Below are positions 57,317-64,000 of a DNA stretch of 64,000 nucleotides, one piece after another. The notes beneath the pieces are model-generated. The model was not told the origin of the DNA, searched no databases, and saw nothing but the letters and a program-made list of their open reading frames with translations. The DNA comes from Plicaturopsis crispa FD-325 SS-3 (Eukaryota; Basidiomycota; Agaricomycetes; Amylocorticiales; Amylocorticiaceae): contig KN832567.1 in assembly GCA_000827205.1 (NCBI GenBank), positions 323,212 to 387,211 of the forward strand, given 5' to 3'. The stretch's first letter is position 1. Every line of letters starts with the position of its first letter. The translations under genes were made by a program, and so were the position numbers.

Positions 57317-58833
57317 GGTAAGCTCGATAAGCAAGTGGATGTGATTCGGATGTAATGTATGAGCTCACGGCTTTATATACGCACTACCTTGAGTCTACTT
57401 GAGAAAGGATGGCGTGCTCGGCACCTGATTACAAATTCATGGGCGCACCTGATAGTGAAAGTCTGTCTTACAGTTGCTGGGAATTTGTACCGTGCTTGCT
57501 GAGTACACAAGACGCAGGTACAATGGTCAGCCGGCTTCTATATGTGCGCAGGTACATTTCCTAATGAAATTTGAGTGATTATGGATCCCGATGCCGTTCG
57601 TCAACGCGGCGTCAAGTGTTGCTCTGTAACGCTTCGGGATTACTACTTGAACACGGCAAAGCGGTGAGCATCCACGGTTACCATTACGATTAAGAGCGAA
57701 TAATCTGGGCGGAAAGATGATTTTAGTAGAAAGCCAACTAACGATGCACGAGATACAGCGAAATACACACGAAATAGAGGCTCGCTTGGATGATCATACT
57801 GGAGAAAACGGGTTGATGCATAGAGAACTTTTTTGCCAAAGGTGGACAAAGTTCTATGTATTAGATGGGCCTATCCCCTCACGTCTCAAGGTAGTCTCAT
57901 TGAGAGCAAAAGCCGACGACTTGACGAGGGGAGCCAGCTGGAGCAAAGCTGGAGCTACATCGCCACAGGCGGCAGCAGTAGATTGTAAGAAGGATTTGAA
58001 AGTCCGCGGCTACACCAAGAAACGTGTAACGCCGACGAGAGTCACCCAATTTTTTGGTCTTTGACCGCCACGTTCAACAGACATAACGCTACTATTCGTT
58101 GCCTTAACTCGATGACCTGCTTCCAGAGCTCATATTGGAGCTTAACTAGATTTGTTGGAGATGACACGCTTTCTTCAAGACCACGCTCCCAAAGTTGAAT
58201 CTAAGCGCTCAGTACACTTTCTCCACCTCAGAGTCTGCCGTTGACTGACTGAAATCTTGTGTGGTACACGCGATTCGTCTTCCACAGCTGTAGGGTCATC
58301 TTAGCGTACGCTGAAAGGCTTGATATTAGCGGTACAATGGAGTTCCATGTCTCTGCTTGTGGTCTACGAGGAACTCGCTCGAGTTCACAGATAAGCAAGG
58401 ACCTGTACTGTATGTCCAGCATCGCTATCCTGTGTCTGCCCGTTTGGCTCTAGCGTCGACATCATGTGCAAGGCGCATCCAAAACCTCTTACATGGTCAC
58501 ACCGCGTTTCTTCGAGCGTGGGTGTCCTGGCATGATGTCGAAACGCAGCGCTTCTCGGTGAGCCTCACCTCCGAAGTCTTCTTGTGCTCCCATGTGAGGA
58601 GTGTCAGGCTCCGAAACTCGCCTGCGGAGGGTTCGTAGGCCTGCACTGAATTCAGCGATATCAGAGACGCCCAGTGCCCCGTCTTCGTCGCGAGCTTTGC
58701 TCTGATGATCAGCCAGAATGTGTTATGCAAGGTTTGGCTGTCCAAAAAGTATATTATATGATTGGGGAGTCGCAGTGAGTCCCTCCTCCTGCCCTCCTCA
58801 CCTCGCCCTTTCTTTGGCGGGTGTTCTCTCTCC
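57317..58833. other. 1.5-kb intergenic region
   Basis: The left end holds the AsaB-like copy 2 promoter with a TTTATATACG TATA-like box near 57372. A plus-strand frame at 57717-58064 and a minus-strand frame at 58497-58835 are open but show no family features. No RNA gene seen. Confidence 0.3.
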
Positions 58834-60621
58834 ATGTCTACGCCATCGGATTTGTACCAGACTATCGGTGCGCTTGAGATTGGTGTGTGGGTTTCTACCT
58901 TCCTCTACGGATGTCAAACGGTGCGCAGGTATGCTTCTCGCGTTCGTCCTATAACTAACTACAATGAAAATCCAGTTCCAAACATATTTCTACTTCACGC
59001 GGAGGTCGACGAACGACCCGTTAGGCATGAGGTTGGGGGTACGTTCTATCTCATTGCGCATGTCCCGCGCAAACCTCACAGTTACTACCTGTAGATCGCC
59101 GTTCTATGGTAGGTGCACCTCCGAGAGCTTTGTGCTACTTTGCTCAGCAACAATACAGGCTAGCTGAGCTGGCGCACACCGCTTCTGCCTCCCAAACAAT
59201 ATGGAGCATGACGACCACAGATTTCGGCCACCCCGAACGGCTAACAGAGACGCATTCCTTGAGAGGCCTGTATGTATCTGTTCTGATTGCAGACTTCGTT
59301 GGCCCTGCAGTTCAGGTAAACGCATGCCTTGCCCTGCATTCCTGCATTTCGCCGTTATCAACCGTGCTTTCACCAGGCCTTTTACGCATGGCGTATACGG
59401 CGATTCTCGGGGAGCTACTACGTCAGTGGGGTATGCTTATTGCTCCTATTTGCCCGCGTCCTCGCTGGGGTAGGCTTGATGGCGCTCGGATTCCGAAGCA
59501 GCAATATCGGCCAATTCGAGCAGATGGCACCTTGGTTGTTCTTGGTCGTGATGATTTTGTCTGCCGTAACCGATGTCCTTATAGCGGTATGTCAATTGTA
59601 TCCGACGCGAGTAATGTCGCGGCGAGCTGATCTCTGTCCATGTAGTCGGCGATGTGCTATTATCTTAGGCAAAAGCGCCAAAATTCGTTCCGTAGGTCTG
59701 TGCGCAGTGTACTAGCCGAGATGCACTGTCAGCGCTGACATGGATTTCTTCGGTCAGGACCGCAGCGTTACTCGACCGGCTTATGTATTGGACAGTTCGT
59801 GAGTATCATCATGATCATGCTGTGGGGAGGCAATGTCTGACGGCATGGAGCACAGAGACGGGCTTGCTCACTAGGTAATTTTTGACCATCTTACGCATGT
59901 GGTAAATCGTCTCACGCAGATGCAGTCTGGCGACTCTCTTCGAACTAGCTCTAGTGAGTTCTCTGCTCTATATCTCCCGTTAACCTCAGTCAGACCGGGG
60001 CGTCTAGTTTATCGCTATGCGGTCTACATGTGCGTTCCATTTAGCCAGTGGGCATACAATAAATGCTCAATGACCGTCACTTCCTAGTCGTTTGGATTGC
60101 CCCGCAGCTTACAATAACTAAACGTGAGTTGTAGCGATTGTATCGCACCAAGTTACTGATACTGATGTATCCTCAACAGTCTATTCAAATACACTTCTCG
60201 CGACGTGAGTGCGAACCGTCGGATACAATCATAGCCATCTTCTAACAACACCGCATCTGTCCGATAGACTTAACGGTCGCGAGACGCTCCGTCGGATGGA
60301 CAAGAACAACTCGAATTTAGCAGTCACCATCGACACCGTCATAGAGTGCGACAGGGCCGACGGCAGTCCTATGCAGCCGCCCCATGTTCGTCCCCTCGTG
60401 ATACCACCGTATGCGGGCATATATGCTGATGCAGTTGTGCAGCCCGTCAACTATGCGATCGAGCTGCGGCCCGAAAGTCGTAAGGAAGGGGTTCCTTGTG
60501 GTTTCGAGGACGGTCCTAGTCGTGCCATGATGGTAAGAGTTTGTCCAATGTGCCCTGTGTTTCTCGCGGTGCATTGATTGACCACTGTCGGCTGCAGGAC
60601 TCGAAGTCCCCAGCGGTCTAA
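58834..60621 (+). CDS. DUF6534 seven-helix membrane protein
   Basis: Fourteen exons, several under 40 nt, close to 348 aa: 58834-58920, 58976-59038, 59095-59108, 59159-59315, 59377-59586, 59646-59695, 59758-59798, 59856-59874, 59920-59953, 60008-60029, 60088-60123, 60180-60204, 60268-60532 and 60598-60621. Hydrophobic helices: LEIGVWVSTFLYGCQT, the LAELAHTASASQTIW loop, LYVSVLIADFVGPAVQAFYA, YVSGVCLLLLFARVLAGVGL, APWLFLVVMILSAVTDVLIA then SAMCYYLRQKRQN, and RLMYWTVQTGLLTRCSLATL. The family end is FVWIAPQLTITKLYSNTLLA with TLNGRETLRRMDK, then a polar cytoplasmic tail. DUF6534 proteins are abundant in agaricomycetes, with unknown roles and a receptor-like topology. A second member faces it at the right edge. 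The minute exons make the model assembled, but every phase agrees. Confidence 0.88.
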
Positions 60622-61673
60622 GACAGTCCGACCAGTGCTCTGTACTTGACATTGTATGTCTGTCCCGGTCTCCAACATAATCCATGCGATAACGCTGCGA
60701 TTTGGACAGCCTGTAGACCCTAAAACATCGTATATGTATTCGTGTATGTGTACATTGCCGTTTCGCACCTATTACTAATCAAGTCTTTCGCAACACACGT
60801 TCAGCATGCCAGTCCTAACAGTCCTATCTTCGTTGCAGTTTGGTTGCAGCTCGATGGACATTTTGCTTCCGTTAAAGTTACAAAATCCTTCCGGCGGACG
60901 CCACGAGGGTGAAACAAAACATCCGTTAATTTCCGAGTTTGCTTGTTGCCTCCGCCACACTGACGTCGACTGTGAGCCTCGAAAAAAAATACTAAGGCGT
61001 AAGTACCATCGATGTTGCGCCATTTTATGATTTATCGTGTCTTACTTGCCTCTCCTAACTGTAGGAATTGTGTTCCCCCAAGCAGAAAATCACGTTCAGG
61101 GCTTCACGCCGCGGCCCTGGGCAAGTTAGGCTCACAAAAGATCCTGCTCGGAACGACGCCCAAGTACGGGTCTTCAATCATGCATGGCAATCAGCGTCGA
61201 TGGAGCTAGCTTATAACGAAAGCTAGTGAACGTCTCAAACTGGAAGACGGCGAGCCTGAGTTGGAGGTGCACGCTGAGTTTTGATCAACGACTACCATGG
61301 GACTGGCCATGGGGCACATCGATAGCGCAGTCGTGTATTCAGAGCGCAGTGCGCACGATGAAAAAAGCGGTATGCAGCCAGTTGACAGACCTAACACTGC
61401 ATATGGAACACTTATATGTAGACGCGATTCCCAGGTATCTTCAAATACTCAATACCCATTCAAAAACGTCCTCGGCGTTGCCGTCAATACTATGGAAATG
61501 AACACAGAAGTAAAGAAGATTCGCTGTTCTGGAAAACTAGCTGATCATGACGAAGCTCTAGGCCAAATAGTATTCGTGCTTGGGCACCCTATAAAAACCG
61601 GACAGAATGGCGCAAAAGGTTCGCTCTTTTCTTCCCCTTCCCACCCATATTTTCCCTCGAGTTTGAGTCCACC
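60622..61673. other. 1.05-kb intergenic region
   Basis: Only short ORFs without recognisable features; the right end should be the promoter of the gene at 61674. No repeat or RNA gene seen. Confidence 0.35.
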
Positions 61674-62597
61674 ATGTTCCGTCGCAATGATAACGTCCAC
61701 CAAACGTCGACGACGCAGAACACGACTCGGAGCTCGTCGCCCCTTCGTGCTCTCCGCATAGCAAGTCTTCTGTCCTTATTGATCTGGTCCATCGTTTCTC
61801 TCGCCCTCAGTATCAGAGCGGTGGTCAAGTGCGTACCTCAAATCAGCGCTATAAAATGTGATATTGGTCTAACGAGAGAAAAAAACAGGGCCAACGCACA
61901 GAAACGTTTGCTACGTGATAGTGTACCAGCCGGAACCCAAGTCTATATCAACACCAACGACATATTCCGCGCGGGTGTTGTCATCACCGTCATCTCCGCG
62001 CTCCTCACCTTGCTCTCGCTGTACTCCCTCTTCACGCACTTCACGCACTCGCACCATGCGAAGCGCAGCCACCTCCGCGCGCAGAGCCTCCTCTACGCGT
62101 TCCTTGCGCTCTGGCTGTTCGCGACGCTCATCGCGTTCGACAAGATCTTCGCGTCGCGCAGCGCGCGTGTCGGTGCGAGCATCGGCGGGACACCCGTTCC
62201 CGCCTCTGTCATCCAAAGCATAGAGCAGAGGCTTGGCACGGTTGTGCGTTACAGGAAGATTAGATATCGTGAGTGGCGACTATTCCACTCCTACGGTGGA
62301 GAGAGGCTAATTTTTGTGAACCCTCCAGTCCGCTTGGTAGCCATCCTGCCGTGGCTCGCAGTTCTATCTGCCGCCGTCACCGCTGCCGCACATTACCTCG
62401 CCGCGCGCCGTCCCCGGACCACGTCTGGAATCCAAGGCCCAGCAGGTGTCCGCGAGAAGAACGGACGCACGGTCGTAGACGATGGGATAGTCCACGGCAC
62501 GGGCGTAAACGCCAACGCCAACGCGCCCGGACGCGTCTCAAACACCGTAGGAGGCGAGAAGGTCAACGGCGTCGGGACGAGGACGGAAGCAGTTTAA
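61674..62597 (+). CDS. Four-helix membrane protein of unknown function
   Basis: The frame is open from the ATG at 61674 to the stop at 62597 (307 codons). Two 60-nt segments with intron signals (61829-61888, GTGCGT...AACAG; 62269-62328, GTGAGT...CTCCAG) are stop-free multiples of three, so both spliced and unspliced forms stay in frame. The spliced protein is about 267 aa. Helices: ALRIASLLSLLIWSIVSLAL, FRAGVVITVISALLTLLSLY, SLLYAFLALWLFATLIAFDK and LVAILPWLAVLSAAVTAAAH. A His-rich loop (HFTHSHHAKRSHLRAQ) lies between helices 2 and 3; a polar, Asn-Ala-rich C-terminal tail follows. The topology resembles fungal MARVEL-like four-helix proteins, but I see no diagnostic motif. The start MFRRNDNVHQ is the first ATG of the frame. 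Confidence 0.75.
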   Translation: MFRRNDNVHQTSTTQNTTRSSSPLRALRIASLLSLLIWSIVSLALSIRAVVKCVPQISAIKCDIGLTREKNRANAQKRLLRDSVPAGTQVYINTNDIFRAGVVITVISALLTLLSLYSLFTHFTHSHHAKRSHLRAQSLLYAFLALWLFATLIAFDKIFASRSARVGASIGGTPVPASVIQSIEQRLGTVVRYRKIRYREWRLFHSYGGERLIFVNPPVRLVAILPWLAVLSAAVTAAAHYLAARRPRTTSGIQGPAGVREKNGRTVVDDGIVHGTGVNANANAPGRVSNTVGGEKVNGVGTRTEAV

Positions 62598-62891
62598 TTT
62601 TCGTACGTTTTCTTGGACTCGGTCGTCTCTCATGTAAATAGCATCCTTGTAGACCCGCACATGTACGTTGTTGTGGTTTTTTTTGTTCTGGTTCTCATGA
62701 TTTTCTACGCTTTGTACCGTACACGATGACATTCACGAAAAAGATTATTGCGCACTGTCTATCCAGGGATCGAGGCGACAGGAGAATGGGGGACGAGCTT
62801 GCGATACAGCAAGACCTATTATACATGATAGCATAAAAACACAGAGGAGATGGCCGTACATTCAGGATCCGAATATCTATACACCATCGTC
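62598..62891. other. Convergent intergenic region
   Basis: About 290 bp between the 3' ends of the four-helix protein gene and the right-edge DUF6534 gene. Nothing supported. Confidence 0.4.
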
Positions 62892-64000
62892 TTATACAGA
62901 CGACGACTTCGACACCGTGTCCTAAACCAAAAGTTCGCGTCAGTAGGCGAACCCCGACCTTGACTCAAGCCAAAACATACCTCCGACTCCGATGGATGAA
63001 GCTCCAGCATACGAGACGCGCTCTTCCGCTCCTCCTCCCTCATCTCCATGTCATACTCGCGCGCACCCGGCTACACGAACAACGTAGTTAGACTCAGCAT
63101 TCATTCGCCGGGGCAGGAAGGTAGAAACGGGGCGTACGCGCAACCGGGAGACATGTACGCTGCTCCTGTCGGACTCCACGACGGTGTCGACTATGACGTT
63201 GACGGCGATACGCCCCGTCACCGGATCCTGGTTCATCGCCCGGAGCTTATCGCGCGCGTTGAGCCTGCATCCGACGCCCAGGGTTGTCAGTCCGGTTGAC
63301 AGTGATGAAGGTGAACGCGGTCCCTCACACGGCGAGGAGCATGATCGTGTAGACTGCACCGCGTCAAGTGAATGAGCAGATAGCACATGTAACCGGAGAG
63401 AGATAACCTACTTTTTGGCATCGCGATTTGCGGTGCAACCCAAACGACTAAAATGGAAGGACAAGGCCTGGGTCACCCGACTGAGCCCCAACGGGGGTGG
63501 TTTCTGCTCACCTGAGCTCTTGCGGCCACGCAGGAACTGTTCCGGGGATATGGCTGAGCACTTGCAAGTTGGATAGGGAGAAAGTAGATGGTACGCACCA
63601 TGATCAGCTCGGCCACGGTTGCGATACTGGGCAGGCATACGAAGAACGCGACTACATTAAGCTCGCGACCTCAGGTGAGGAGAACAATGCTACCCTACCT
63701 GGTGAGCAATCCGGTTTCTGTGGTCTTTTCGTGAGTACCTTGGACAAGGAGCGCAAGGACTATATGTACTCACGAATCGTCCAAAACATAAGTCGGTCCA
63801 GAAGGGCTACCGTCCTTCAATCCGGTGGTTATTACAGACCGCCACAGCAAGGGCACAGACACGTACCTCTGCATCGCAACTTCGCGCTCCCTCTTCAGGT
63901 AGTAACACATAGAGAAGGCGATTAAAACGTCTGTGATCGGGGGAAGGATCATATCCATGTAGTATAACCATAGGTCGTCGAACGTCGTCCATATTCCTCG
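62892..64000 (-). CDS. DUF6534 membrane protein, second copy (5' part beyond window)
   Basis: The 3' half of another DUF6534 gene, running in from the right edge. The exon at 64000-63877 codes FDDLWLYYMDMILPPITDVL and IAFSMCYYLKREREVAMQR. Smaller exons in between I did not all resolve (one near 63770-63800 reads TIR, then GTGAGT). The late exon ending at 63159 contains LNARDKLRAMNQDPVTGRIA and VDTVVESDRSS, and it is followed by 63070-62981 (PGAREYDMEMREEERKSASR and MLELHPSESE) and 62921-62892 (DTVSKSSSV). It is convergent with the four-helix gene and related to, but clearly diverged from, the DUF6534 gene at 58834-60621. Confidence 0.75.

Noticed and set aside
1-64000. CRISPR array, bacterial operon or phage features
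   Set aside because: Spliceosomal introns throughout and only eukaryotic gene families; no spaced palindromic repeats were seen.

Overview
The window is nuclear DNA from a filamentous basidiomycete, most likely an Agaricomycete and probably a wood- or litter-decaying one. The evidence is intron-dense genes with introns of about 45-70 nt, compact spacing on both strands, and typical basidiomycete families: a glyoxal-oxidase-type copper radical oxidase, DUF6534 seven-helix membrane proteins, fungal-specific kinase-like genes, a MYND-finger protein and AsaB/CmcJ-like proteins. Exon joins were made by hand. Where I give a protein length, all exon phases close on one reading frame. Family names come from recognised motifs, not from a database search.

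Layout, left to right. 1-1665 (-): UBA2 (SUMO E1 subunit), cut by the left edge, and a small protein with an XPA-like motif. 2030-4594 (+): RAD17, the checkpoint clamp loader. 5067-8121 (-): two tandem DnaJ-like proteins with zinc-finger and client-binding parts but no J domain. 8549-9259 (-): BNA1 of NAD synthesis. 9622-11022 (+): an F-box protein. 11604-12313 (-): IES6 of the INO80 complex, divergent from UTP7/WDR46 (12707-14978, +). 15355-17852 (-): a membrane-anchored copper radical oxidase. 19626-21572 (-): a large disordered protein. 21706-24000 (-): a kinase-like gene and a decayed, internally deleted copy of it. 24498-25205 (-): a prion-like Asn/Ser/Gly/Tyr repeat protein. 27243-29648 (+): PUF6. 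30069-32147 (-): a MYND-finger protein. 32972-37061 (-): DNA2.

38931-41949 holds a young Ngaro/PAT-like (DIRS-order) tyrosine-recombinase-type retroelement with split direct repeats. It lies just past the end of a flavin-reductase-like gene (41965-43153, -). A frame-broken kinase-like gene follows (about 43400-44390, +). 44996-52873 (+) is a 17-exon class II myosin heavy chain of 2,347 aa with one GC-AG intron. Then come RPL38 (53212-53646, +), two tandem AsaB/CmcJ-like genes (54171-57316, -), a 14-exon DUF6534 gene (58834-60621, +), a four-helix membrane protein (61674-62597, +), and a second DUF6534 gene cut by the right edge (-).

The genes do not form one pathway. About half are core housekeeping (DNA replication and repair, ribosome biogenesis, chromatin, cytoskeleton, NAD and SUMO pathways). 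Between them are lineage-specific families that have been duplicating locally: DnaJ-like, kinase-like, AsaB-like and DUF6534. The most unusual items are the J-less DnaJ pair with duplicated promoters, the young split-repeat retroelement, the prion-like repeat protein, the C-terminally anchored copper oxidase and the GC-AG intron in myosin.
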